A stretch of DNA of 64,000 nt from WRAV01 sp050950205 (GTDB taxonomy: Bacteria; Bacillota; Clostridia; Oscillospirales; Ruminococcaceae): contig JBMNHF010000016.1 of NCBI GenBank assembly GCA_050950205.1, positions 62,001 through 126,000 on the forward strand, written 5' to 3'. Shown piece by piece: positions 1 through 8,776 of this stretch. The notes beneath the pieces were generated by a model. It did no database searches. It was not told the origin of the DNA and saw only the letters and a program-made list of their open reading frames with translations. The number at the start of each line of letters is the position of its first letter. Position 1 is the first letter of the stretch. A program made the translations under genes and the position numbers.

Positions 1-307
1 CCGGGGAATAGCTGGGCACCCGAACCACCGGCAGTTGGGCTTTGGCTGCAGCGGAGATGTCCACGTTGTTGTATCCGGCACAGCGCAGAGCCAGCATCTT
101 TACCCCACATTTTTTTAAGATATCAATGGTTTTGGCGCAAACCTTGTCGTTGACAAAGACGCAGGCCACATCGTACCCTTCGGCCAGCACTGCCGTGTCG
201 GCGTTTAGGCGGTAATCGCAGTAGCGAATTTGGTAACCATACTCTTTGGATAGGGGCTCAAACCAGATGTAGTCGTAGGGTTTGGTGTCAAAAAATGCTA
301 TTTTCAT
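1..307 (-). CDS. D-lactate dehydrogenase-like 2-hydroxyacid dehydrogenase (N-terminal part)
   Basis: Partial gene running off the left edge; about 102 residues are visible, starting MKIAFFDTKPYD. The segment resembles the N-terminal catalytic half of D-isomer-specific 2-hydroxyacid dehydrogenases, in particular fermentative D-lactate dehydrogenases: the stretch VNDKVCAKTIDILKKCGVK followed by LALRCAGYNNVD (conserved R-x-A-G-x-N-x-x-D, substrate-binding region) is typical. The family reduces pyruvate to D-lactate with NADH in the cytosol. AGGAG lies about 8 nt before the ATG. It is transcribed leftward, divergent from the TtcA-like gene. The NAD-binding and catalytic Arg/Glu/His residues lie outside the window, so substrate is inferred from family resemblance only. 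Confidence 0.8.
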   Translation of the reverse strand, partial: MKIAFFDTKPYDYIWFEPLSKEYGYQIRYCDYRLNADTAVLAEGYDVACVFVNDKVCAKTIDILKKCGVKMLALRCAGYNNVDISAAAKAQLPVVRVPSYSP

Positions 308-389
308 CCCAAAGCTCCTTTTCATCCTTGCTGTTGTTAGTATGCCGTTTGAGGAAAGAAATAACTCAGCAAAAAAGGAGGAAAAAATA

Positions 390-419
390 TTGACAGTGAT
401 GGTGCGCATCGAGTAAACT
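390..419 (+). promoter_or_regulatory. Promoter of the TtcA-like gene
   Basis: TTGACA at 390-395 and TAAACT at 414-419 with an 18-nt spacer fit a sigma-A promoter. The predicted transcript starts near 426, just before a TTG at 428, which supports the ATG at 455 as the true start of the gene. Confidence 0.7.
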
Positions 420-454
420 AAGGGAGTTTGAAACCAATACCGGGAGGACCCAAA

Positions 455-1168
455 ATGCAGCAGATACTGGGAGCGATGCGCAGAGCAGTTGTGGATTACG
501 ACATGATTCAAAGCGGGGACGCAATAGCGGTGGGAGTCAGCGGCGGAAAGGACTCCCTTGTTCTGTTGGCCGGGTTAGCTCATCTGCAAAAATTCATCGG
601 CATAGACTATCGCCTGGTAGCCCTCACCATAGACCCCTGCTTCCACGGCAGACAAACCGATTACACAGCCATCACCGGACTATGTGGGCGGTTGGGGGTT
701 CCCCATATCATCCGCCGCAGCCAACTGGGAGAGATTCTTTTGGTGGAGCGGAAGGAAAAAAGCCCCTGCAGCCTCTGCGCCCGGATGCGCCGGGGAATGC
801 TTCACGATATGGCCAAGGAAGAGGGATGCAATAAGGTTGCACTGGGGCATCACCGGGATGATGCGGTGGAGACTTTTTTGATGAATCTCATGTATGAGGG
901 TCGACTGGGGAGCTTTCAGCCGGTAAGCTACCTTTCTCGCAAGGATTTGACCATGATCCGCCCCCTTTGTCTGTCCACCGAGCGGGATGTGGCTGCCTGT
1001 GCCCGGCGGGAGCATCTGCCGGTTTTGGCAAAGAACTGCCCCGTAGACGGCGCCACCACCCGTCAGGAAACCAAAGAGTGGCTGAAAGCGGCGGAAAAAG
1101 GAAAGTTCCCCGGTATCTCCAAAAAAATATTTGGGGCCATCTGCCGCGCTCACCTTTCCGGGTGGTGA
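455..1168 (+). CDS. TtcA-family tRNA thiolation enzyme (PP-loop ATPase)
   Basis: A 237-residue protein of the TtcA/TtuA PP-loop family, which adenylates a tRNA base and replaces oxygen with sulphur (2-thiocytidine in TtcA). The ATP pyrophosphatase loop SGGKDS lies near residue 31, the family motif GHHRDD near residue 133, a CSLC pair (C-x2-C) near residue 103 and a later single Cys in KNCP. These three Cys fit ligands of a 4Fe-4S cluster. The ATG at 455 is chosen over an upstream TTG at 428 because GGGAGG sits 7 nt before it and the promoter would leave the TTG almost leaderless. It is monocistronic between its promoter and a strong terminator. Exact tRNA target is not determinable here. Confidence 0.87.
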   Translation: MQQILGAMRRAVVDYDMIQSGDAIAVGVSGGKDSLVLLAGLAHLQKFIGIDYRLVALTIDPCFHGRQTDYTAITGLCGRLGVPHIIRRSQLGEILLVERKEKSPCSLCARMRRGMLHDMAKEEGCNKVALGHHRDDAVETFLMNLMYEGRLGSFQPVSYLSRKDLTMIRPLCLSTERDVAACARREHLPVLAKNCPVDGATTRQETKEWLKAAEKGKFPGISKKIFGAICRAHLSGW

Positions 1169-1203
1169 AGGGCAAGGGTTACCCAAAGGCTTATCCAATG
1201 CAA

Positions 1204-1239
1204 AACAGCAGGCGCCCCATGGGGTGCCTGCTGTTTTTA
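1204..1239. terminator. Bidirectional terminator between convergent genes
   Basis: CAGCAGGC-CCCC pairs with GGGG-GCCTGCTG around a short loop, with AAAA before and TTTTT after, so it can end both the TtcA-like transcript (plus) and the nitrilase-like transcript (minus). Confidence 0.9.
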
Positions 1240-1334
1240 TAAAAGGTGAATTCCCTGCCTATCGCAAGGAAGATGGCTCCAATGGCTTTGGCCCTTGTGG
1301 GCGGAAACGGTGTGCTTGCTCTTTTGCCTGTGGT

Positions 1335-2030
1335 TTACCCCACAAGCTCGTTGCGGTGCAGAGCGTACAGTTTGCGGGAGAGGGGCTTGGGCCTTTTCAG
1401 GGTGTCCAGCTGCTGGACCGAAAGTTTTTGGGTCATGGGCAGCCGTCTGCCCGGAGGACAGAGAAAACCGTCCTTCAAAGGGGAAAGGGGGATGGGGGCA
1501 CAGACGCAGTTAAACTGATTGGTGACCGAAACAACGTAAACTCCCGCCAATTGAGCGGCGTTCCAGGCACCGGCAAGCACCATACTGCTGGAATAATCCC
1601 CCTGCCGGATGTTCTGATTGCAAAGGATGATCTGAGCGCCCATGGAGGCGGCGATACGGGTCACCTCAGGGCGATAGATATCCACATCCACGCATAAAGA
1701 GACGCTGCCCATCTCGGTGGGAAAAATATGAAGGGAGGTGCTTTTCTTTCCCCCAAAGCTAAGGGCGGAGTGGTGGTAAAGAGCCTTTTGCGCTCCTACT
1801 ACCTTGCCCTGGGGATCGATGAGACACATACAGTGATACCCCATCAGAACAAACCGTTCCGGCACCAACCACACCTGGTAGTGCTTTGCATATTTGCAGC
1901 AGCGGCGCAGGTACTCCTTAACTTCCGGTTCCGGGATGGGTTCCCCTGTCTCCGTTGCAAACATGACAAAATTGCTCCCCCAAGCTGGTGAAGTCCAAGG
2001 TTCTCCCACACTCAACGCAAGCTCCTTCAA
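1335..2030 (-). CDS. Carbon-nitrogen hydrolase (nitrilase superfamily) protein
   Basis: A 231-residue protein with the core pattern of the nitrilase superfamily: LIDPQGKVVGAQKALYHH contains the region of the catalytic Lys, and SLCVDVDIYRPE matches the Cys-containing catalytic elbow (C-x-D-x-x-x-P-E). Family members hydrolyse amides or nitriles in the cytosol. It is shorter at the N terminus than typical 260-residue members, and the usual FPE motif with the first catalytic Glu is not obvious; Glu in FATETG near residue 27 is the nearest candidate. Start is uncertain: TTG at 2030 follows GGGGGG, while TTG at 2015 follows AAGGAG by 6 nt. It stands alone and converges on the TtcA-like gene. Substrate unknown. 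Confidence 0.75.
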   Translation of the reverse strand: MKELALSVGEPWTSPAWGSNFVMFATETGEPIPEPEVKEYLRRCCKYAKHYQVWLVPERFVLMGYHCMCLIDPQGKVVGAQKALYHHSALSFGGKKSTSLHIFPTEMGSVSLCVDVDIYRPEVTRIAASMGAQIILCNQNIRQGDYSSSMVLAGAWNAAQLAGVYVVSVTNQFNCVCAPIPLSPLKDGFLCPPGRRLPMTQKLSVQQLDTLKRPKPLSRKLYALHRNELVG

Positions 2031-2085
2031 TCCAATCCCCCCTCTTGTCCGGTGGATGTTGCCTGTCCACCTTTTCTTCTATTAT

Positions 2086-2114
2086 AGTATACCCCTCTTC
2101 GTGGTGTTGCGCAA
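2086..2114 (-). promoter_or_regulatory. Promoter of the nitrilase-like gene
   Basis: On the minus strand TTGCGC (2114-2109), 17 nt, then TATACT (2091-2086). A TATAAT follows immediately downstream and could serve as an alternative -10. Confidence 0.6.
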
Positions 2115-2232
2115 GCAGGGCCTGTTAGCACAAGAAAATTGTGATATACAAGCGCTGCTGGAGCAGATCATACATCTCCACAGAGGCACACGAGGGTGTA
2201 AAGGGAATTAACATTACAGTTAAAACAAGAAG

Positions 2233-2277
2233 AAAGCACTTCTTTTCGCAGCGCGAAGCCACAAAAAGAAGTGCTTT
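2233..2277 (-). terminator. Terminator downstream of gap
   Basis: A perfect 14-bp stem (AAAGCACTTCTTTT with its complement) around a 17-nt loop, about 95 nt past the gap stop codon. On the minus strand it is followed by a T-rich stretch (CTTCTTGTTTT). The remaining 2115-2232 and 2278-2370 hold nothing I can assign. Confidence 0.7.
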
Positions 2278-2370
2278 GCAATATACTACATCTAAGGCTA
2301 CTGCAGGCGATTCCTTAACAAACGCTACAGCTTTCCTATGGTGTGGGTGTAAGCTTGCAGTGGGAAACCA

Positions 2371-3390
<1,020 letters not shown>

Positions 3391-3423
3391 AACAAATACC
3401 TCCTTCATGTTATACACAATACT

Positions 3424-3452
3424 ATTTTATACCAACTTTGACAAAACTACAA
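3424..3452 (-). promoter_or_regulatory. Promoter of gap
   Basis: Minus strand: TTGTAG (3452-3447), 17-nt spacer, TAAAAT (3429-3424) inside TATAAAAT. The leader before the gap start is short (about 30 nt) with no visible operator. Confidence 0.55.
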
Positions 3453-3610
3453 GAAAGGCTTGATACAAACTTGACGATTCTCTTATCTTGCCCAAATTAA
3501 TGCAAAAAACCACAGGTTTTTGCAGTGTTTCTTACGATTTTCAGAATCGCTTCCGCTCCAAGGGGTGTCATCCGCCTGTACCGAAAAAGCAAAAAGGTGT
3601 CGAAACCATG

Positions 3611-3639
3611 TTTACACAATGGTTGGCTTCTTATATAAT
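3611..3639 (+). promoter_or_regulatory. Promoter of the orphan sensor kinase
   Basis: TTTACA (3611-3616), 17 nt, TATAAT (3634-3639): a near-consensus sigma-A promoter. The predicted start near 3646 lies just before AAGGAGG and the ATG at 3668, which decides that start. Confidence 0.85.
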
Positions 3640-3667
3640 AGGAAAGGATAGGAAGGAGGAAATAAAG

Positions 3668-4846
3668 ATGGCCGAATATCAGCTGGACTTTATTCGTCGG
3701 TATCAATCTCTGTTTCACTCCTACCGAAATTTTCCTCTTCCGGTGATTATTTGCAACTGCCGGTGGAAGGTATATTTTAGCAACGATTTGGCCAATCGAT
3801 ATTACGAAGGGGCTACCACCACACAGGGTCTTGCCAATTTGTTGGACGAGTTTGATCGGGAGGAACTGCTGGAGCAGGCAGTTGAAACCGGCAACTGCAC
3901 CCTGAAAGAGGTGTTGCCCCTTTCCGGTGTCAATCTGAGCATCACCCCCATTCTGGAAGATGGCAAGGCCGCCGGGCTGGTGCTGATGTTTATCCGGATG
4001 GACAACTACATCGATTCCAAAGTGTACTATCAGGGAACCCGCATGGCTGAGGTGCTGGCCGACGGCATCCGGCAAACAGTGGGGGAAACTTTTTCCACCC
4101 TGGACTGTGTTTACCAAAAAGCAGAGCTGATGCGCACCACCTGGATGCAGGAGAGCTTTAATCTGCTCACCCTGCGGGGATACAACGTTTTGCGCCTGGC
4201 TACCAACCTGACCGAATATTCCCGCTATCAAAGCGGGCTGCTGGACCTTTCCATCGAGGATATCGACCTCAATGCCTACCTCGAAGAGATTCAAAAGGCG
4301 GCGGAACCCATTGCCCGCTCGATGAGGATTCCCCTGCACTTTCGGTTGCCTTGCCGGGAGCTGTTTGTGGGGGTGGATCCCATTCGTTTTGAAGCTGCAT
4401 TATTTAATCTTCTCCACAATGCTTTTTTTTACACCAAGCAGGGCAACGAGGTAGAAGTTTCCCTATCCCTTTCTGCCGATGAAGAATGGGTGCAGCTTCA
4501 GGTGGCCGACATGGGCCTGGGAATCCCTCCGGAAGTGTTGCCCGACGTCACTCGCCCTTACTTTGCCTACCATCATACCTCGTCGGTGGCCGGTTCGGGC
4601 TTGGGATTGGCCATTGCCCGCTTAATGGCTCATGCCCACGACGGCAGCCTGGATATTCGCTCCCAGCAGGGAAAAGGCACCACCGTTACCCTGTCCCTGC
4701 CGGTGAGCCGCGGCGCGGAGATGCTTTTGCTGGAGCAGGGACCGGCACCTCCCGTCGTTTCCGACCGGTTTGCCCCCATTTACGTGGGCCTTATCTCCGC
4801 GGCTTTAAGCCCTTATGGAGATATTTTTGAGAAAAGGGAAAAATAG
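3668..4846 (+). CDS. Orphan sensor-kinase-like protein with PAS-like and HATPase domains
   Basis: A 392-residue soluble protein; no membrane segment is visible. Residues about 20-115 look like a PAS-type sensor (PLPVIICNCRWKVYFSN). The C-terminal third is a histidine-kinase ATPase domain: N box LLHNAFFYT, G1 box DMGLGIP, and G2 box SGLGLAIA, ending in GKGTTVTLSLP. The helix preceding it (about residues 115-190) takes the place of the dimerisation/phosphoacceptor domain, but I see no histidine in the expected H-box context. No response regulator gene is adjacent. It may phosphorylate at a non-canonical site, or act as an ATP-binding regulator. Start set by AAGGAGG 8 nt upstream and by the promoter; longer in-frame extensions begin before the promoter. 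Confidence 0.8.
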   Translation: MAEYQLDFIRRYQSLFHSYRNFPLPVIICNCRWKVYFSNDLANRYYEGATTTQGLANLLDEFDREELLEQAVETGNCTLKEVLPLSGVNLSITPILEDGKAAGLVLMFIRMDNYIDSKVYYQGTRMAEVLADGIRQTVGETFSTLDCVYQKAELMRTTWMQESFNLLTLRGYNVLRLATNLTEYSRYQSGLLDLSIEDIDLNAYLEEIQKAAEPIARSMRIPLHFRLPCRELFVGVDPIRFEAALFNLLHNAFFYTKQGNEVEVSLSLSADEEWVQLQVADMGLGIPPEVLPDVTRPYFAYHHTSSVAGSGLGLAIARLMAHAHDGSLDIRSQQGKGTTVTLSLPVSRGAEMLLLEQGPAPPVVSDRFAPIYVGLISAALSPYGDIFEKREK

Positions 4847-4857
4847 GATGATTTGCG

Positions 4858-4887
4858 TTGACTTATTCCCTGCTGCGGTGCTACACT
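4858..4887 (+). promoter_or_regulatory. Promoter of the tsaE-tsaB operon
   Basis: TTGACT (4858-4863), 18 nt, TACACT (4882-4887). The leader to tsaE is about 90 nt. Confidence 0.6.
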
Positions 4888-4981
4888 GTGTAACGGCGCA
4901 TCAGCAGGTGAAAAACGCGCAGCACTGCAAAATCAAAAACGGATTAATTTGCACCGAAGGAATCAAGAGAGGAAGCCCGCT

Positions 4982-5419
4982 TTGAGATATTGTACCAAAA
5001 GCCAGACCGAAACCGCACAGCTGGCCAAAGAGTTTGCCAAATCCCTCCGGCCCGGCGATGTGATAGCCCTATATGGCGGCTTGGGAGCCGGAAAAACTGC
5101 CTTTGTCCGCGGGTTGGCGGAAGGTCTTGGACTGGACCCCAGGGAAGTGAGCAGCCCCACCTTTGCCCTGATCAACGAGTATCCGGGGCGGGATTTTACC
5201 CTCTGCCATTTCGATATGTATCGGGTAGAGGGAGAGGATTCTTTGGAGTCCACCGGTTATTTTGACTATTTAAACCGGGAAGACTGTATTTTGGCGGTGG
5301 AATGGAGCGAGAATATTGAAGAGCACCTTCCCCCAAAGCATATTGTAGTGGAAATTAGAAAGGGAGAAAGCGAAAACCTGCGGATGATCGAGATTCAAGA
5401 AGGGGTGAAAAACCCGTGA
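4982..5419 (+). CDS. tsaE: tRNA threonylcarbamoyladenosine biosynthesis ATPase TsaE
   Basis: A 145-residue P-loop protein. TsaE works with TsaB and TsaD to put threonylcarbamoyl on A37 of tRNAs reading ANN codons. Walker A is GGLGAGKT near residue 35; SSPTFALINEY, the FDMYR segment and the EWSE motif are family hallmarks. The TTG at 4982 is taken as start because GAGAGG lies about 9 nt before it; the open frame extends to 4949 without a ribosome binding site. The stop overlaps tsaB by 4 nt, implying translational coupling, as in many Firmicutes. Confidence 0.94.
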   Translation: MRYCTKSQTETAQLAKEFAKSLRPGDVIALYGGLGAGKTAFVRGLAEGLGLDPREVSSPTFALINEYPGRDFTLCHFDMYRVEGEDSLESTGYFDYLNREDCILAVEWSENIEEHLPPKHIVVEIRKGESENLRMIEIQEGVKNP

Positions 5420-6132
5420 CAATACTGGCTATCGACACCTCCTCTCAGGCGGCGTCCTGCGCTCTTTGGCGGGATGGGGCACTGGCGGGGGAGTTTTTCT
5501 GCAACGTGGGGTTTACCCATTCCCAAACCGCCATGCCCATGGTGGAAGCTCTGCTGAGCATCACAGGCTACGCCCTCTCCAATGTGGACCTGCTGGCGGT
5601 GACCACAGGCCCCGGCTCCTTTACCGGGCTGCGAATCGGCATTTCCAGCATCAAGGGAATGGCGCTGGCTCTGGACAAGCCCTGTGCAGGGGTATCTACC
5701 CTGGAGGCTTTGGCGGCAGGGGTTCCCGGTTTTGAGGGGTATGTGGCCCCGGTGATGGACGCTCGGCGCAATCAGGTTTACACCGCCCTCTTTCGCTGCC
5801 GCAAAGGAGTTCAGGAGCGCCTTGCCCCCGACAGGGCCCTTTCTGTGGAGGAATTGGGGAAGACCTTGGCTGCTCTGGACGGTCCTGTGATGTTGGTGGG
5901 GGATGGAAGCGTTCTCTGCTATCAGGCTTTACAGAACCTGCCCAATCTGCTGCTGGCTCCCGAGGGGTGCCGCCATCAGCGGGCGGGATGGGTGGCGGCG
6001 GTGGCTGCCAAACTGGCAGAACAACAGAAGCTTGTTTCCGCCGACCAGCTGGCCCCTGTCTATCTGCGGCTGCCCCAGGCAGAGCGGGAGCGAATGGAGC
6101 GAGAAAAGCAAGCCGATATCCGGCAACAATAA
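5416..6132 (+). CDS. tsaB: tRNA threonylcarbamoyladenosine biosynthesis protein TsaB
   Basis: A 238-residue ASKHA-fold protein, the inactive paralogue of TsaD that scaffolds the t6A complex with TsaE and TsaD. It begins TILAIDTSSQAASCALW and contains TGPGSFTGLRIG and APVMDARRNQVYTALF, all diagnostic of TsaB. It starts at GTG 5416 within the GTGA overlap with tsaE. Length is standard. Neither tsaD nor rimI, often next in Firmicutes, follows; rpiB comes instead 21 nt downstream, probably in the same transcript. Confidence 0.94.
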   Translation: MTILAIDTSSQAASCALWRDGALAGEFFCNVGFTHSQTAMPMVEALLSITGYALSNVDLLAVTTGPGSFTGLRIGISSIKGMALALDKPCAGVSTLEALAAGVPGFEGYVAPVMDARRNQVYTALFRCRKGVQERLAPDRALSVEELGKTLAALDGPVMLVGDGSVLCYQALQNLPNLLLAPEGCRHQRAGWVAAVAAKLAEQQKLVSADQLAPVYLRLPQAERERMEREKQADIRQQ

Positions 6133-6153
6133 CCGAAAGGATGATGATAAAAA

Positions 6154-6594
6154 ATGGTGGCATTGGGAAGCGATCATGGCGGCTATCGTCTGAAAGAAGA
6201 GGTTAAAAAGCATCTGGATCAACGGGGAATTGCCTACAAGGACTTTGGCACCCACAGCGAGGAAAGCTGCGATTATCCCCTGATTGCCCAAGCTCCCTGT
6301 CAAGCGGTGGTGGAGGGGGAGTGCAGGCTGGCCCTGCTTTTTTGCGGCACCGGCATTGGCATTTCCATTGCCGCCAACAAAACCAGGGGGATTCGCGCTG
6401 CCGTCTGCTCCGACACCTTCAGCGCCAAAATGTCCAGGGCCCACAACAACGCCAATGTCCTGTGTATGGGGGGACGGGTGGTGGGAACCGGCCTTGCCAT
6501 CGAGCTGGTAGACGCTTTTTTGGATACCGAATTTGAAGGAGAGCGCCACGCCCGCAGGGTGGGGCAGCTGGCCGATCTGGATCAAAAGCGGTAG
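6154..6594 (+). CDS. rpiB: Ribose-5-phosphate isomerase B
   Basis: A 146-residue RpiB/LacA/LacB family protein interconverting ribose-5-phosphate and ribulose-5-phosphate in the pentose phosphate pathway. The start SDHGGYRLKEEV, LLFCGTGIGISIAANK (active-site Cys in FCGTGIG) and SRAHNNANVLCMGGR are the classic family motifs. AAGGATG-type ribosome binding site before ATG 6154. It follows tsaB by 21 nt and is followed 139 nt later by upp, together supplying ribose phosphate and PRPP-dependent salvage, although the shared transcription is inference. Confidence 0.95.
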   Translation: MVALGSDHGGYRLKEEVKKHLDQRGIAYKDFGTHSEESCDYPLIAQAPCQAVVEGECRLALLFCGTGIGISIAANKTRGIRAAVCSDTFSAKMSRAHNNANVLCMGGRVVGTGLAIELVDAFLDTEFEGERHARRVGQLADLDQKR

Positions 6595-6733
6595 CGTTTT
6601 TTATCAACCGGAGGCTTCTTGTAACCGTAGGGAGCTTGTTGCAAAGGCGGCGGCAGGCTTTCATAGGCTGCAATGCCAAGGGGAAGTATATAAAATAGAC
6701 ATAGCAATTAGCCACATGGAAGGAGTCGTTAAA

Positions 6734-7363
6734 ATGCAAAAACCCGTTATTTTTGATCATCCCCTGATTCAGCACAAACTCACTCACCTGCGGGACAAAA
6801 ACACCGGCACCAAGGAATTTCGGGAGTTGATTTCCGAAATTTCCGGCCTGATGTGCTACGAGGCCACTCGCAACCTGCCCACACAAGAAACCGAGGTGGA
6901 AACCCCCGTTGGCATCGCCAAAACCAGGGTGTTGGCAGGTCGCAAGCTGGCAGTAGTGCCCATTTTGCGGGCAGGCCTTGGCATGGTGGATGGATTTTTG
7001 GATCTGATTCCCGCTGCCAAGGTAGGGCATATCGGCCTCTACCGGGATCCGGAAACCCACCAGCCGGTGGAATACTATTGCAAGCTGCCCCCGGACATCA
7101 GTGAACGAGAGGTTTTTGTGGTGGATCCCATGCTGGCCACAGGCGGCTCGGCGGTGGACGCCATTCACCTCATCAAGGAAAAGGGTGCCCTGAGCATTCA
7201 CTTTCTCTGCATCATTGCAGCGCCCGAGGGGCTTGAGCTGCTGACCAAAAGTCATCCCGACGTCAATGTCTACTGCGCCGCTCTGGACGAGAGGCTCAAC
7301 GAGCTCGCCTATATCGTCCCCGGCTTGGGAGATGCAGGGGATCGCATTTTTGGCACCAAATAA
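6734..7363 (+). CDS. upp: Uracil phosphoribosyltransferase
   Basis: A 209-residue type I phosphoribosyltransferase making UMP from uracil and PRPP. The PRPP-binding loop is VFVVDPMLATGGSAVDAI near residue 128, and the C-terminal uracil-binding segment YIVPGLGDAGDRIFGTK closes the protein exactly as in the family. ATG 6734 is chosen because AAGGAG lies 8 nt upstream and the protein then starts MQKPVIFDHPLIQHKL. The open frame extends 67 codons further upstream into the intergenic region without a ribosome binding site. A TATAAA near 6687 may be a weak promoter. Confidence 0.97.
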   Translation: MQKPVIFDHPLIQHKLTHLRDKNTGTKEFRELISEISGLMCYEATRNLPTQETEVETPVGIAKTRVLAGRKLAVVPILRAGLGMVDGFLDLIPAAKVGHIGLYRDPETHQPVEYYCKLPPDISEREVFVVDPMLATGGSAVDAIHLIKEKGALSIHFLCIIAAPEGLELLTKSHPDVNVYCAALDERLNELAYIVPGLGDAGDRIFGTK

Positions 7364-7376
7364 AAGGAGATTGCAT

Positions 7377-8750
7377 ATGACAAAAGCGCAGCTTATCATC
7401 TTGGGGGGAGGGCCTGCCGGCTACCGAGCGGCGGAGCGGGCCGCTGCCGCCGGCCTAAAAACCATTGTGGCGGAACAGCGCGCTCTGGGAGGGGTCTGCC
7501 TCAACGAGGGCTGCGTCCCTTCCAAAACCCTGCTTCACAGCGCCAAGGTGTTGGATACGGTAAAGTCGGCCGGAACGTATGGGGTGACGGCTGGAGAGAC
7601 GGCTTTGGACCACTCCAAAGTGCTGGCCCGCAAGAGCCGGGTGGTCAAAATGCTGACCGGTGGCGTGGCCAAATCCTTAGAAAGCGCCGGTGCAACAGTG
7701 ATACAGGGGCCGGCCCGGCTGGAGGGAAAACAGGGAGAAGACTTTTTGGTGCGGATCGGAGAGGGGCTTTATGCAGCCTCCCGCATTTTGGTAGCGGCAG
7801 GCTCTGTCCCTGCCATCCCCCCCATTCCGGGACTCGGTCAGGCGCTGGAAAGCGGGTTTGCCATCACCAGTCGGGAAGCTCTTTCCCTCCCCCAAGTGCC
7901 CGAAGAACTGGTGGTAATCGGCGCAGGCGTCATCGGTTTGGAGCTGGCCTGTTACTACAAGGCGGCGGGCAGCAAGGTGACGGTGCTGGAGATGCTGCCC
8001 CGCATTGCGGCGGGGATGGACGCCGATATCAGCCAAATGCTGCTGGCTCAGCTGAAGAAGAAGGGAATTGCCTTCCGGCTGGGCTGCCGGGTGACTCAGG
8101 TGGGAGAAGGCTCCCTTACCTATGAGGTGGATGGCCAAGAGCAGGAACTTTCGGCCCATAAGGTGCTGCTGGCGGGAGGACGAGTTCCCGCGGTGGAGGG
8201 GCTGGGTCTGGAAACGGTGGGGCTTTGCCCCGGCGCAAAAGGACAGCTGGAAACCGACGAGCAGATGCGCACCGCAGTGCCCGGCATCTGGGCGGCAGGG
8301 GATGTGAACGGACGCTCTCTGCTGGCCCACACTGCCTACCGGGAGGCGGAAACCGCCGTCAACGACATGCTGGGGATTGCTGATAGGATGTGTTACCACG
8401 CCATCCCCGCCGTTCTTTACACCAGTCCCGAGGCAGCCGGCATCGGCCTGACCGAGCAATCAGCCCGGGAGCAGGGGATGGACATTCAAACCGCCAGCCT
8501 TTCCCTGCGGTATTCCGGCCGTTTTTTGGCGGAGGTGCAGGGTGGAGACGGTATCTGCAAAGTCATTGCCGACGGCAAGGGGGAACGGCTGCTGGGGGTA
8601 CACCTGTTGGGCAGTTATGCCTCCGAGCTGATTTCGGGGGTGGCCCCCCTCATCGAGAGCGGCATGAAGATTGCGGACATTCAAAAAGTAGCCTACGCTC
8701 ACCCCACCGTGGGAGAGCTGCTGCGGGACGCTCTGTTTGCTCTAAAATAG
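7377..8750 (+). CDS. lpdA: Dihydrolipoyl dehydrogenase (pyridine nucleotide-disulphide oxidoreductase)
   Basis: A 457-residue flavoprotein. FAD-binding LGGGPAGYRAAERAA is at the N terminus, the redox disulphide is CLNEGC near residue 42, the NAD motif VVIGAGVIGLELACYY near residue 178, and the C-terminal His-Glu pair is in AHPTVGELLRDAL. These features fit the E3 subunit that reoxidises lipoyl groups of pyruvate, branched-chain or glycine-cleavage complexes. Start ATG 7377 follows AAAAGGAG. No E1/E2 or gcv gene lies nearby, so the partner complex is unknown; it stands between upp (13 nt) and recD2 (26 nt). Confidence 0.92.
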   Translation: MTKAQLIILGGGPAGYRAAERAAAAGLKTIVAEQRALGGVCLNEGCVPSKTLLHSAKVLDTVKSAGTYGVTAGETALDHSKVLARKSRVVKMLTGGVAKSLESAGATVIQGPARLEGKQGEDFLVRIGEGLYAASRILVAAGSVPAIPPIPGLGQALESGFAITSREALSLPQVPEELVVIGAGVIGLELACYYKAAGSKVTVLEMLPRIAAGMDADISQMLLAQLKKKGIAFRLGCRVTQVGEGSLTYEVDGQEQELSAHKVLLAGGRVPAVEGLGLETVGLCPGAKGQLETDEQMRTAVPGIWAAGDVNGRSLLAHTAYREAETAVNDMLGIADRMCYHAIPAVLYTSPEAAGIGLTEQSAREQGMDIQTASLSLRYSGRFLAEVQGGDGICKVIADGKGERLLGVHLLGSYASELISGVAPLIESGMKIADIQKVAYAHPTVGELLRDALFALK

Positions 8751-8776
8751 TTGCAACTTGTTAAGGGGGTGAAACG

